Source: a virus
Length of the DNA stretch: 37,292 bases
Direction: 5' to 3' (one strand)
Virus record (IMG/VR): IMGVR_UViG_3300004770_000048
Span: 1-37,292 of that record
Shown here: positions 17,901 to 24,484 of the stretch, piece by piece
How positions within the stretch are numbered: position 1 is the first letter of the stretch
Layout: each line of letters starts with the position of its first letter
Program-made: the position numbers and the translations under genes
Notes under the pieces: model-generated
The model's input: only the letters and a program-made list of their open reading frames with translations
Told to the model about the DNA's origin: nothing
Database searches by the model: none

Positions 17901-17933
17901 CGCATCAGAAAGTTGCTGGGTGGTTATGGGCAT
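11979..17933 (-). CDS. Very large internal virion (ejection-type, polyvalent) protein
   Basis: A 1984-residue protein, the largest gene here. It starts with two copies of an (A/V)R.EGYS.(E/D)E(I/L) motif at about 11-25 and 35-48, found at the N-terminus of large phage internal proteins. Then follow helical segments, an acidic Thr/Glu/Pro-rich linker at about 490-580 and a module around 905-975 with DDFGFMTDKGEFISRDKARE, which resembles short modules of polyvalent phage proteins. A long helical part (1000-1500) precedes a hydrophobic stretch near 1625-1645 (LVFASIIPMMANMAL). Ejection proteins of this size enter the host with the DNA and form a conduit or defend it. No catalytic centre was recognised. 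It begins one base after the upstream stop. Confidence 0.7.
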   Translation of the reverse strand: MPITTQQLSDARKEGYSDEEIYNHLIQSNKQFEEVRNEGYSLDELASHYDQTKGGGKQNVQDQTGANSDRNAEREANEQVGNRNETLNASGQEPRILQDGGSQYPSQDGSQEVEGELKVQPSFQTGGESVEQAQKTKARYRQEGEEARKAIPVEDDAWNKAKLNVDAFPTQTIGEKFGEGMKQTPPKRGLAELAAAGISAGGWDWLEAGAGAMRDLSEEQKAGKSPVLTPSGVVASAPIQIARLSEMLIGKNKFSDAIYNTPEEQRKDFAEKAKSLDLNPEEQKSPLDSFVFLTAKFVPDLLTAAMSEGGKAPALAKDVLRYKNIFEPIAEKAVHGIKAFFPASVKTMQNAIDNSIQQGKSHDEALVDGTKALVESEAGAALPMQVSSGLSNPLKRAASKFLQAVPLVVAQQELAQKVGQLIKKDENAPLTFSENLVSGNFSEAGKQLLQAAPMAVLGVAGESTYKKPVNKNVLEHISEVGLPKTAEEFKKQSAETTIAEPTPITITETTTATEPETKTTTEEPPSETETKEPSPSGVSSVEGEPPVEQATTETQEGTTQREGEGKEEVAPAEPPVAEEVDHDQAREQTPVLQDHKIQQVVIDAPQANGTTKRKVVHKVVEIWKDSKGNIIEGQSFGGNLSKSEAVKMRKQLNKESDIVKTGPQKGFGTWGMHPVIQYLLENPIRSRTEIAKRAKQKGEPMPAEYDDVPVLKDKRHNAIYGGTQDIDQAHQELVDLGYMSPDTSVSDLWNLIERESQNGDRNRMAEQAQKKKWEAEAKKAAAEERKAAKAGNAPPTPETLEQKADAYIKQSSREGRLYTFNPALVTAMMYKAAASIARGTIKFAPWAAKMLQERGRAVREVLHEAWVKGKILHEELFQRKLSEESKKVAARFVENPKGTRVMSAAYRDPDTGIIHEAADHESAMTKAGKTPITDAEGRETDDFGFMTDKGEFISRDKAREVGEKSKQVLPKSMSGREKLHSIDINLSGYNSKGERIVDPLLFSERPKAAVAQQLNLALEKMIKDSNVLREIRDGLSGRIPNMSVKAHRELLNTMRKMQLTHDDLETLGIKIPATRQIDILLQSTKKSAYLFADFIGNKKIPRLDRAGVFTNAYELAYSRAAVTRLVNDLITDVFGADYNNTEKMKRTMQVIVNDNILGGYDQAQRALEKINKLIEDNKGTAKKADMDSLYQQQNKMNKFIAEIEDVRDIGELNASVEAAKLDSEVVGHIEKWKEKVAPVMEELYRTMKGIKKDQKINEDLIEETRGRHFGARINLLPESEIESVVGYHDHTKPMPTLDVTDFLSPIRASYRNPDIKYDKFLNRARFTDEYSTDPFLILTNSLGTRHHEASKINFYDALVANGAGYLVPASEKGPKLINGKPVQIREIKYPVFNNETGETTLRTFNLHVDADLKGELDNVLGIHDAGEPNPLLRGFTAVQMIGLADATSHLKNLQAVLATSLGRGSIGKDIVSKIPFVGTSQTFAEVRKICKQISADSPEIRKELAQLAKQGLIRQTMPSEGIQKILGMHDLIHNVDTAARIIMSRRYENLVKNYGAVDSLEGKIKFVNQLGEYNRKLMGRFEAAMRDQGWSPFIVAGRAMDRFARRSVIGEYGFKTETTRGALTARAAQMSGLVFASIIPMMANMALNGTPMGRTGTPIGAIDFGPMFDTDDGKHRVFDLFQLIGLRRGMRQLGINAALEGMRNGKDWEGIAQDAQNDILTTSAHAFVGPAVGTLAEGLSGQRIDLRSGYGQSFSARKIEHGSQIVENLRTAFKHLNTPIYGVGAGIDKLTGKALGMKEGPMQSMLTKAGVPKDIEQQSVPKEIFDAVLSSPLSAIGLNLRGIVSPALKLASQLGQKQQYTPEQDIRYQARKDVLDAYQRKDKDGAQQIYLQYKKDGILTASDDKALRAQIQQPNLLIKRVKMLKTPEEAVRVFRVGDGKEQDDILPFVVGKIERSNTLSAEEKINMVKSLKSYIKKDSKFYRK

Positions 17934-17934
17934 T

Positions 17935-19185
17935 TTATTGGGGTGCTATCTCGGAAAGAGGCTTCCTTGTTTTAGCACCACCAATCTCTATTTGTCCACT
18001 GGGAAAGAAGGATGGAGTCGCAGTAGGGGCGGTTGATGGGGCCGCCGATTTAGGTGCGGGAGCCGAATAAGTCGTGCCCAAGCTTGAATCAGTTTCTGTA
18101 AGTCCCTCATCCCCGGGTAATTGCCCGCCATCATTTGCCGGAGGCTGTACAGCGGCAGGGGGAGGAGTAGAGGGGGTTTTCTGATCTCCTGTTACTAATC
18201 CCATGAGATTTAATTGTTCTTTTTTCTTTTTGTAAATCGCCTCACCACTCTTGGGGTCATATCCAACAATTTCCAAATTAGGGTTAGATGCACCCATTTG
18301 ATTAGCCTTAATCGCATTGAGTTCTTTTTTCCTGTTTGCGATTGCGGCAGTCACAGACCTTCCAATCATTCCCTGTCCGGCAATGTTTTTGTAATCATCA
18401 GACTGCATAAAGTCATTAAGTTCATTTTCAGAATATCCAGAAATCAAACTCATAGCCATTCCGGCTTGTTGCCTAACATCTTCCAACTGCTCTCTCTTTA
18501 GTTGTGCCTGTCCAAATTTAAGGAAGTTCTGCGTGTGAGTGAGCCCTTGATTAACCATTGTCTGGGCTTCCGTAAAATGAGAAGTGCCAGCCAAAGATGG
18601 GGCATATTTAGCCATTACGCTATTGTATTTTTTAGGGGCATCTGGATCTGCGGGACTAATGCCAGCAAATTCTTCTTCAAACTTTGCCCTAGCAGTGAGT
18701 GATTGAGTTTCTCTTGTTTGCTTTGCAATCTTGGCATTGTCCATTGCAATTTTGCTTTCCTCTTTAGCACTCTGCAAAGTAAGGAAGCTATCAGCTCTTT
18801 TTGTCGCATCTGCCCAAGAAAGCCTTTCCTTGTCTTGAATGTGACGAGCTAAATCCTCAACTTCAAGCTTTCTTTTAGCCGCAATGACTAAATCAGCTTC
18901 ATGCTTGGATGGAATAAATGGACTTCCAATTTCTCTTCCGTATGGGCTGGGGGTTGAGTTGGAAATAACCCTGCCCACTTCTCCTGTCTTGGTATTCATC
19001 CCCGTGTCGGGATTAATGTCAGATGAGGATGATTGCGGAACAGATGGAGCGTAATCTGGACTGCTCACTTCTTTGTGATCATCCATAAGTGCTTCGGATT
19101 TCTTATCGCTTCTCTGTGCCGTGTTTTGTGCGTCTTGTCCTTGAAAGGCATCAGAAGAATAGGAGTTGGTAAATGAATTTGCCAT
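17935..19185 (-). CDS. Internal virion or core protein, helical
   Basis: 416 residues from ATG 19185. I chose this over an ATG 27 bases upstream because it falls one base after the preceding stop and has AAGGA ten bases before it. The N-terminal 80 residues are Ser/Asp/Gln-rich and probably disordered. The middle, about 90-330, is helical and charged (KRKLEVEDLARHIQDKERLSW, ESKIAMDNAKIAKQTRE). The C-terminus is a Pro/Ala/Ser-rich linker (about 335-395) ending near SFFPSGQIEIGG. It lies directly before the giant ejection-type protein, as internal core partners do in T7-like phages. I do not recognise the family. Confidence 0.58.
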   Translation of the reverse strand: MANSFTNSYSSDAFQGQDAQNTAQRSDKKSEALMDDHKEVSSPDYAPSVPQSSSSDINPDTGMNTKTGEVGRVISNSTPSPYGREIGSPFIPSKHEADLVIAAKRKLEVEDLARHIQDKERLSWADATKRADSFLTLQSAKEESKIAMDNAKIAKQTRETQSLTARAKFEEEFAGISPADPDAPKKYNSVMAKYAPSLAGTSHFTEAQTMVNQGLTHTQNFLKFGQAQLKREQLEDVRQQAGMAMSLISGYSENELNDFMQSDDYKNIAGQGMIGRSVTAAIANRKKELNAIKANQMGASNPNLEIVGYDPKSGEAIYKKKKEQLNLMGLVTGDQKTPSTPPPAAVQPPANDGGQLPGDEGLTETDSSLGTTYSAPAPKSAAPSTAPTATPSFFPSGQIEIGGAKTRKPLSEIAPQ

Positions 19186-19186
19186 A

Positions 19187-19729
19187 TTATTGATTTCCTT
19201 GAGTATGCTCATCGTATGCGGCCTTATTCCTGTCGGAGTTACTCGTCAAGTCCACATGACCATCTCCATTAGTGGATGTGGATGGAATGTTGCCCTGTCC
19301 TTTGCGTGATTCATTGTAAAAAGCCCTTTGAGTTGGTGTCATTTTTTCAAGAGCAGATGCCTCTCCAAGCATTGCTCCCATTTTCTCCTTTTGTGCAAAC
19401 TCCCCCACTCTAAATGGATCTTTAAATGGATTGTATTCACCGCCACCACCTGTAGTGAGTGGCTTTCCTGTTGCCTCAACCATTGCGGCTTCATTTTGAA
19501 GCTTTTGATGAAAGTCTTGTGCAAATTGTTTGTCTGATTTTTTTAATGCGGCTTCACTGCTTGTGATGATATCTTGCTTCATCACCTTTCCTTCCCTAGC
19601 CCTAACAGCCTCTGATAAGCTTTGCTCTAAAGGCTTTACCCCCCTCATCATGGGGGCAACATCATTCCAAAAACCACCCTCATTTCCACCCTCGGTTGTT
19701 TTATCATTAGTGTTCGTCATTGAACTCAT
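19187..19729 (-). CDS. Hypothetical internal virion-associated protein
   Basis: A 180-residue hydrophilic protein, mostly helical and charged in the middle (about 30-85: LEQSLSEAVRAREGKVMKQ, then FAQDFHQKLQNEAAMVEA). A Gly stretch (TTGGGGEYNPFKDPF) follows, and there is a disordered Asn/Ser/Thr-rich end. The ATG at 19729 follows the upstream stop by 4 bases; a second ATG at 19720 is equally possible. No known domain is seen. Its place between the adaptor-like protein and the helical core protein suggests a minor internal protein or an assembly factor. Confidence 0.5.
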   Translation of the reverse strand: MSSMTNTNDKTTEGGNEGGFWNDVAPMMRGVKPLEQSLSEAVRAREGKVMKQDIITSSEAALKKSDKQFAQDFHQKLQNEAAMVEATGKPLTTGGGGEYNPFKDPFRVGEFAQKEKMGAMLGEASALEKMTPTQRAFYNESRKGQGNIPSTSTNGDGHVDLTSNSDRNKAAYDEHTQGNQ

Positions 19730-19733
19730 ATCA

Positions 19734-20450
19734 TTAAATTAGGTTGTAAATGTTTGAAGGAGCAAATGCCTTCCATTGAATTTCTACTTCAGCTTCGCTT
19801 CCCTGTTCAAATGCCGCCGCTTCTTCGTTTAGACATTTGTAAGCAAGCTCCCAATACACTTGGGCTCTCTCAAGCTCGTTAGTATTTTCATAAATATATG
19901 CCTGTACGCCATAACGATATGCGTTTCGATTGGAGGGAATGAGAGCATCAGTAGGATTAACCAGAGGCACATACCCTCTCTTAACCAAACAATACAACGT
20001 GCGAGTCTCTGGGATCTTCCCAACAATGCGGTAGGTTTGAATGTCACCAGTGCCGCCGGATGGGAGAGCCGCAGATGGCTTGTTCCCCACCCTAATGATC
20101 TGCGTGTCTCCAGCATACTGATTACTCATCCACCCTACTCCAGCCTCGTTAAACTGATACCAATCATCCAGCACATTAACAATCTCCCCCCAGTTAAGGG
20201 TAGTGTCGATTGCGATCACTTTCAGCACAGACTCAACGCCAGCAGTAGTATCAAAATAATAATTACCATCCGTAGAGTTAAGATAAGGAGTGAAGCTAGT
20301 GATGAAGCGATTTCCTTTCCAATCGCCAGAAGTGATGAATCTTTCATTTACAAAATTAATCGCAGTTCCAACAGCCGGATCAGAGCTTCCTTGACTACTA
20401 ATGTAGGGAGCAAGAAGAGATTGAGCGGCAGAATAAGAAAGGGAGGCCAT
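19734..20450 (-). CDS. Probable head-tail adaptor or tail tubular protein A-like
   Basis: A 238-residue protein. The N-terminus AAQSLLAPYISSQGSSD then FVNERFITSGDWKGN resembles the start of adaptor proteins in podoviruses and related environmental phages, where an (I/V)N.(A/V).ER(L/F)..SG.WKG motif is typical. The C-terminal half is Tyr-rich and helical (RNAYRYGVQAYIYENTNE, LERAQVYWELAYKCLNEEAAAFEQG), as in gp11-type proteins that join portal to nozzle. It is followed by internal virion proteins, the expected order. The assignment is by pattern, with no search possible. Confidence 0.6.
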   Translation of the reverse strand: MASLSYSAAQSLLAPYISSQGSSDPAVGTAINFVNERFITSGDWKGNRFITSFTPYLNSTDGNYYFDTTAGVESVLKVIAIDTTLNWGEIVNVLDDWYQFNEAGVGWMSNQYAGDTQIIRVGNKPSAALPSGGTGDIQTYRIVGKIPETRTLYCLVKRGYVPLVNPTDALIPSNRNAYRYGVQAYIYENTNELERAQVYWELAYKCLNEEAAAFEQGSEAEVEIQWKAFAPSNIYNLI

Positions 20451-20456
20451 AATTGT

Positions 20457-21458
20457 TTATCTTGTTGAGGCTGAAGTGGAGCCTGCTCTTCCTTCCATAG
20501 AAGCCTTTTTCCTAGCGTTATAAGCCTCAATGGAATAGGGGCTCATATCTTTTGCAGGAGTTGGAAGAGATGATGCCTCATCTTTTCCTTGCATGGATGC
20601 TGGCATATAGTCTGGCCTATTGTATTTCTTTGCGTAGTGAGCCAATACTTCATCTGGAGACTTGCCGGAATATTCAGCTTGAACTTTGGCTTTAGCCCTT
20701 GCCTCACTATCAGCTAACATTTCATCCTGCTTTTGCTTTGATTGCTTTTTGTATTCTTCCTGTGATGCGTTAAAATCAGCCTCGTGCTTCAACCATTCGT
20801 CATGGCTTGCTTGTTGTTTTTCTTTTGTCGATTGAGCCGCATTATGAGCAGATTCATACAAATCATTAATTGACTGCGATACATTATTAACAGATGCAAT
20901 CGTGGCTTTTCTTGAGTCTATTGTTTGATGCAGAGCTTTAAGCTCCTGTTCAGACATATCATTAGTCTTATTAAGGAGTTCAATTTGCTCCTTATTGAGC
21001 CTAGCCACCCTCCCATACTCATCAATAGCCGCTTGTCCAGAATACACATCCACAGCCCCCTTTACTGCATTGTATGCAGGGGCAAACATCTGCTTTGCAC
21101 CCTCAATACCGGCTTTTATTGTGGGCCTTGCCGCCTCAATACCGGCTTTAAGGGATGACGATACGTTCTCGCTAAAAGATTTATCCCCCATCTCTGTGTG
21201 GGTAGCAACATTGTTCTGATTATCACCTTTGGGAAGATTTCCATAACCATCTCTCTTGAGCATGGAATCCGGCACTTCAACTTCCTCCGTCTGCATTCCA
21301 GTGGCAGGGATGGCATAAGGGCTCATTACATTAGCCACTTCATTCAAATAATAACGAAGTGCCCTGTTATACTCCAAGGGAGTTTCATAGTTATGGGCAT
21401 CAGTAAGCTCCTTGGCTCTTGCTAAAATAAGTTCTTTAGGAGTCTTCTTGCTGGGCAT
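20457..21458 (-). CDS. Hypothetical helical virion protein
   Basis: 333 residues from ATG 21458 (an in-frame TTG at 21467 lies at or before the probable transcription start). It has an N-terminal helix (KELILARAKELTDAHNYETP, LEYNRALRYYLNEVANVMSP) and an internal near-repeat, LKAGIEAARPT / IKAGIEGAKQM, at about 107-125. A long charged coiled-coil segment follows at about 150-260 (EEYKKQSKQKQDEMLADSEA). MSPY occurs both near the N-terminus and near the end (DMSPYSIEAYN). It is the first gene after the strong promoter at 21471-21497. I do not recognise the family; a minor virion or scaffold-like role fits the position. Confidence 0.52.
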   Translation of the reverse strand: MPSKKTPKELILARAKELTDAHNYETPLEYNRALRYYLNEVANVMSPYAIPATGMQTEEVEVPDSMLKRDGYGNLPKGDNQNNVATHTEMGDKSFSENVSSSLKAGIEAARPTIKAGIEGAKQMFAPAYNAVKGAVDVYSGQAAIDEYGRVARLNKEQIELLNKTNDMSEQELKALHQTIDSRKATIASVNNVSQSINDLYESAHNAAQSTKEKQQASHDEWLKHEADFNASQEEYKKQSKQKQDEMLADSEARAKAKVQAEYSGKSPDEVLAHYAKKYNRPDYMPASMQGKDEASSLPTPAKDMSPYSIEAYNARKKASMEGRAGSTSASTR

Positions 21459-21470
21459 AAGGGTCAATTA

Positions 21471-21497
21471 ATTATACAGGCACGATGTTAAAGTCAA
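21471..21497 (-). promoter_or_regulatory. Promoter with perfect TATAAT for the virion gene block
   Basis: On the minus strand TTGACT lies at 21497-21492 and a perfect TATAAT at 21476-21471, separated by 15 bases, shorter than the usual 17. Initiation about 7 bases on would fall near 21464, just ahead of ATG 21458, giving an almost leaderless message. It is well placed to drive the virion genes leftward. Confidence 0.55.
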
Positions 21498-21501
21498 TGA
21501 T

Positions 21502-21726
21502 TTACTCCTCTTTTCCGTAGTGATGAGTCTCCATGTAGTTCTCCAATATGCCCTTAATGGCAAACTTATTCCCCACGCTAGCATGAAAATAATGCGTTTG
21601 ACCATCAATCTCACAAGTCGTGATGATAAAACCAGCCTCAAAATGCTCACCCATGTTGGTGCGGAGATTTAACATGGCCTCTCTAGCCTCTCTCTTCTCT
21701 GGATTCTCTTTAGCTTTAGTCATCAT
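21502..21726 (-). CDS. Small hypothetical protein
   Basis: A 74-residue protein with a charged helical N-terminus (KENPEKREAREAMLNLRTNM) followed by a strand-rich core (GEHFEAGFIITTCEIDGQTH, YFHASVGNKFAIKGILENYM) and a His-rich end. Its ATGA overlaps the stop of the preceding glycosyltransferase-like gene; a second ATG follows at once (MM). The fold looks like a small globular alpha/beta protein. I do not recognise it. It ends just ahead of the promoter at 21471-21497, so it closes the methyltransferase/glycosyltransferase unit. Confidence 0.55.
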   Translation of the reverse strand: MMTKAKENPEKREAREAMLNLRTNMGEHFEAGFIITTCEIDGQTHYFHASVGNKFAIKGILENYMETHHYGKEE

Positions 21727-22403
21727 AGCGGCCTCAATTGCTGGATTAAATCAACTTTAGCCGTGTTCAATGTTTCCACATTGTTTGCAATAAAGAAAGG
21801 AGTTCCGTAATGCACCAACTTCCCTTCATTCCACCCATTAGAAAACACACTCTTCACCACATCCGGCATGGAATTATACCACTCCTCCTTTGCAGTGTAA
21901 CGAGCTATGAAGTCTTGATCCGATAAGTGCGGCCTTCCATGATAAGAATCCTCCGGCCTTAATTCATGATTCACAATACTCTGCACCAACTTATTAAGAG
22001 CCCCCACCCCACAAAATACAAACGCCGGACACCCATCAGTGTCCCCAATGTTAAATTCACTTCCACTCAATCCAAACACATCCCTCCTCTTAACAGAGTA
22101 GTTAATCACATCACCCTCACTCACACACAACTCACCCACCTCACCAGCAAGCAAGAACGCCGCCAGCCACCTCCGAAAACTCGCCCTGTCAAATCCACCA
22201 CCATTCACAGATGGAAAGCTATCCACCTTCTCACAGAACTTCCTCACCCCTTCACACCCCATCTTGCTATCAATAAAATCTTTCCCAGTGACAACACAAG
22301 TAAATCCCTGCCTCTCCCAACTCATCCTCCACAACTCCAACAACCGCATATAATCAGCAGTGGGAGAAACACCAGTGGGCTCAAAGTGCGTAGTGACGAT
22401 CAT
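21723..22403 (-). CDS. Glycosyltransferase-like protein
   Basis: A 226-residue protein beginning MIVTTHFEPT, a strand-loop start typical of GT-A proteins, then LLELWRMSWERQGFTCVVTG. The middle has FDRASFRRWLAAFLLAG and VSEGDVINYS; the SEGDVIN segment sits where family members carry the acidic metal/sugar-nucleotide motif. The C-terminus contains SDQDFIARY and GTPFFIANN. It is sandwiched by 4-base overlaps between an FkbM-like methyltransferase and a small gene, so the three should be made together, probably to modify a sugar on a virion protein or host surface. Assignment is by motif and context only. Confidence 0.5.
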   Translation of the reverse strand: MIVTTHFEPTGVSPTADYMRLLELWRMSWERQGFTCVVTGKDFIDSKMGCEGVRKFCEKVDSFPSVNGGGFDRASFRRWLAAFLLAGEVGELCVSEGDVINYSVKRRDVFGLSGSEFNIGDTDGCPAFVFCGVGALNKLVQSIVNHELRPEDSYHGRPHLSDQDFIARYTAKEEWYNSMPDVVKSVFSNGWNEGKLVHYGTPFFIANNVETLNTAKVDLIQQLRPL

Positions 22404-22918
22404 AGAATAGATTGATGGATGTAGAAATCATCCTGCTCACCCTCCTTAACCAACACATACCCCCTGTCATTCAAAAACTCCCTAGATGGACTACGCAAGT
22501 CGCCAAACTCACCATTCCTATAAAAATCAGTCTCGTAAGTGATAATATTGAATCCATATCCAAACTCAAACAACCTCTCCAAAGCCTTCAGCGTGAGAGG
22601 AGGAGGCTCCAAATCCATGCTCAAATAATCAATCACTATCGGCATAGAAGCCTCTGAAAGAATCTTTCCATAGTCAGCAGTAGTGGCATCAGCCAACACA
22701 AACACCGAATCCCTGTTCTCCTTCCACCCAGCCTCCCACTTCGGATCAATGTCAATCCCAACACCTCTCCACCCATAATCCTTCTCTAAAGCATAGGTAT
22801 TGGAAATCTCTTTGTAGTCATGACAACCAATATCCAAGAAAGTATATTTCCCTGCTAAATGCTTCCTAGCCGCATTCAAAACAAACTCATCCTGTCCAAT
22901 CTGGGAAGTAAAACTCAT
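22400..22918 (-). CDS. FkbM-like SAM-dependent methyltransferase
   Basis: A 172-residue Rossmann-type methyltransferase. It starts with SQIGQDEFVLNAARKH, a common FkbM-type opening (s..gqDe.vl). Motif I is FLDIGCH at 27-33, followed by GVGIDIDP at 52-59 with the acidic end of strand 2 that holds the SAM ribose. Further on come FVLADAT, YLSMDLEPPP and a C-terminal FGYGFNIITYETDFYR. FkbM-family enzymes O-methylate sugars, which fits the glycosyltransferase-like gene coupled to it by an ATGA overlap. It is somewhat shorter than typical members. No Shine-Dalgarno precedes the ATG. Confidence 0.75.
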   Translation of the reverse strand: MSFTSQIGQDEFVLNAARKHLAGKYTFLDIGCHDYKEISNTYALEKDYGWRGVGIDIDPKWEAGWKENRDSVFVLADATTADYGKILSEASMPIVIDYLSMDLEPPPLTLKALERLFEFGYGFNIITYETDFYRNGEFGDLRSPSREFLNDRGYVLVKEGEQDDFYIHQSIL

Positions 22919-23251
22919 TCGGAATAAATATACTTGACCCAGCCTCCAATCAACGCTATTCCTTCATGCAGACAAGCAACAGGATTGCTAGTCTGGTGTA
23001 AGGGCCGGAAATCGAGATTGTGTCGAGCCGCCTCTGAAGGTCAAGAGAACGATCTAGCCTAGCGTTCTTAATTTCAATGGACTCTCATGGTGAGTTGCCA
23101 AGCAACCCCAGAGCCTCCTATTCTATTCCCAATCCACCCAGAAGATAAGACTCCAGTAGGTGATACTTGAAGTCGAGGGGAATCAGAAGCTCATCCAATA
23201 ATGGGCTTCTTATGCCTTGATCTAATCCACAACAAACCCTACCCTCCAACA
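22919..23251. other. Non-coding or decayed stretch upstream of the methyltransferase
   Basis: No complete gene is seen. On the minus strand a frame of 41 codons (22915-23040) ends in a TGA that overlaps the methyltransferase ATG exactly as real neighbours do here, yet it has no start codon and is closed upstream by a stop. Other minus frames across 22960-23290 also stay open for 30-60 codons between stops. Hairpins are present: AGAACG / CGTTCT at 23046-23068, and CTCA-TGG-TGAG followed by GTTGC-CAA-GCAAC near 23083-23107. This could be a decayed gene or a structured RNA or leader. I cannot decide. Confidence 0.35.
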
Positions 23252-23518
23252 ATGAGCTTCCTATCCAACTCCATGTACAACCAAAACCCTAAATACGACG
23301 AACTTCAATCCCACACCTACAAAGAAGCTACCAAACTAGCAACCTACGGAGAGGAATTTAGCCACCTAATACAACTCCTCAACCCAGAGTACTCCCTCCG
23401 ACTCAAAATCTTCGTCCAAAACCTCCCTCGTGAGATCGCAGATCGAACCATATATGGACGTTCAGTGATAAGTAAACTACCAGATAATGTAAGTAAAAAA
23501 AGAATGCGAGGAAAATAG
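23252..23518 (+). CDS. Lone plus-strand small protein
   Basis: An 88-residue protein from ATG 23252; the open frame extends upstream to 23201, but that part is unlike protein and the ATG is preceded by the A/C-rich leader (ACCCTACCCTCCAACA) seen before other genes here. The sequence is polar and helical: YDELQSHTYKEATKLATYGE, then FSHLIQLLNPEYSLRLKIFV and a basic end KKRMRGK. It looks like a real small folded protein, possibly DNA- or RNA-binding, but no family is recognised. It lies alone on the plus strand between two minus-strand units and has a weak terminator behind it. Confidence 0.55.
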   Translation: MSFLSNSMYNQNPKYDELQSHTYKEATKLATYGEEFSHLIQLLNPEYSLRLKIFVQNLPREIADRTIYGRSVISKLPDNVSKKRMRGK

Positions 23519-23555
23519 TCATGGTTCATTGCAAGCAAATCCCACACCAAAAGTG

Positions 23556-23573
23556 AATCGTTTCGATTTTTTG
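23556..23573 (+). terminator. Weak intrinsic terminator after the lone plus-strand gene
   Basis: A 5-bp stem AATCG / CGATT with a 3-base loop is followed by further T residues (six Ts in a row counting the end of the stem). The stem is short, so termination would be modest, but position 38 bases after the stop fits. Confidence 0.35.
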
Positions 23574-23962
23574 AAAAAATTGTGAGGGGAGTTTCTCAAT
23601 TTTGTTTTGGCGAACCTTCCTTGAGCTAGGGGGGTGTCCGTCAGGGAACTCTCCCAAAAAAGGATTGTTATTCCATCTGGTTCTATAGCTACACCATCAA
23701 GCCCAAGGGCTCGGTCGTTCCTCCCTCGCCAATCGTCTTCGCTTCGCTCATCCTTATCACTTGCTTCTACTCGTAGACTTATGTGAATGAGTTTGGTGTT
23801 TCGTTATACCACCCTTAATACAGAAGCTCGCTTCGCTCGCTAATCGTGCCAGCTAAAGCTGGATATCCTATTGATGTTCCGCTCCCTCCCTCCCTCCTTC
23901 GTCGGTCGGTCGGTAGCGGGTCAGGCGGATGTTAGTGGGCGAATATTAGGGCGTTTTCTGAA
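23574..23962. repeat. Convergent gene-free gap with short tandem repeats
   Basis: The gap between a plus-strand gene and a minus-strand gene holds no credible coding frame. It has four CTCC units at 23882-23897, followed by GTCG repeated three times at 23901-23914. The palindrome CCAGCT-AA-AGCTGG lies at 23849-23862. GAAGCTCGCTTCGCTCGC and CTTCGCTTCGCTC form short imperfect repeats. Two ATGTTAG copies occur nearby (23929, and 23974 just inside the next gene). Composition becomes more GC-rich rightward, marking the approach to the GC island. Confidence 0.5.
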
Positions 23963-24484
23963 CTAATTATCTAATGTTAGCAGAGGTGAGTTAGGACTAA
24001 CATGGCGAGGAATGTCATCTAAATTCATGCTTAAAAGATTCACATTTAATACAGCGGAGTTAGTCTCTCCCGATGTTAGTCCGAATATAACCTTTCCTGC
24101 CCCTACGATGTTAGCAACATGCTTCGATGCTCCCAACACCTCCTCACCTGACATCGAACCCACCGATGCCGCCGCCGATGCAAGGCCGGAGGCCAGACCA
24201 GAACGGAACGTCCGGCCTGTCTGTTCGAGGTGTCTCTCAAGAGCATCACCCGCCGACTCACTTCGATGAACCGACTTGATGGCTGTCTTGATGTCTCCCT
24301 TGCCCTCTTCGATGTAGGCCGCCGCCTTCGCTAGGCGGGCCGGAGTTTTCCAGCCACGGCGGCGGGCCAAGGATCGGATTGTTGAGAGGGCGTATCCGTA
24401 ATGGCGGGCACATTCAGCGAGGCTAGTGGCGAGGGCAAAGGCCTTAAGTTCATCCTCCGGCACGTTAATTTTCTTCGCTGGCAT
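23963..24484 (-). CDS. HTH DNA-binding protein, candidate small terminase subunit
   Basis: A 173-residue protein. Residues about 12-48 (LKAFALATSLAECARHYGYA then LSTIRSLARRRGWKTPARLA) form a helix-turn-helix of the kind found in transposase-like and small-terminase N-termini. A helical charged middle (50-95) follows, then a Ser/Ala/Gly-rich segment (RSGLASGLASAAASVGSMSG) and a C-terminal strand region (AVLNVNLLSM). HTH plus oligomerisation helices plus a short tail is the build of TerS, and the genome has a TerL but no other TerS candidate. It could instead be a repressor for the divergent plus-strand operon. Several ATGTTAG motifs lie in and around the gene. Confidence 0.55.
   Translation of the reverse strand: MPAKKINVPEDELKAFALATSLAECARHYGYALSTIRSLARRRGWKTPARLAKAAAYIEEGKGDIKTAIKSVHRSESAGDALERHLEQTGRTFRSGLASGLASAAASVGSMSGEEVLGASKHVANIVGAGKVIFGLTSGETNSAVLNVNLLSMNLDDIPRHVSPNSPLLTLDN

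Noticed and set aside
22915-23290. Stop-codon reassignment to join the broken frames upstream of the methyltransferase.
   Set aside because: TAA, TAG and TGA are all used as normal stops at tightly packed gene junctions across the window.
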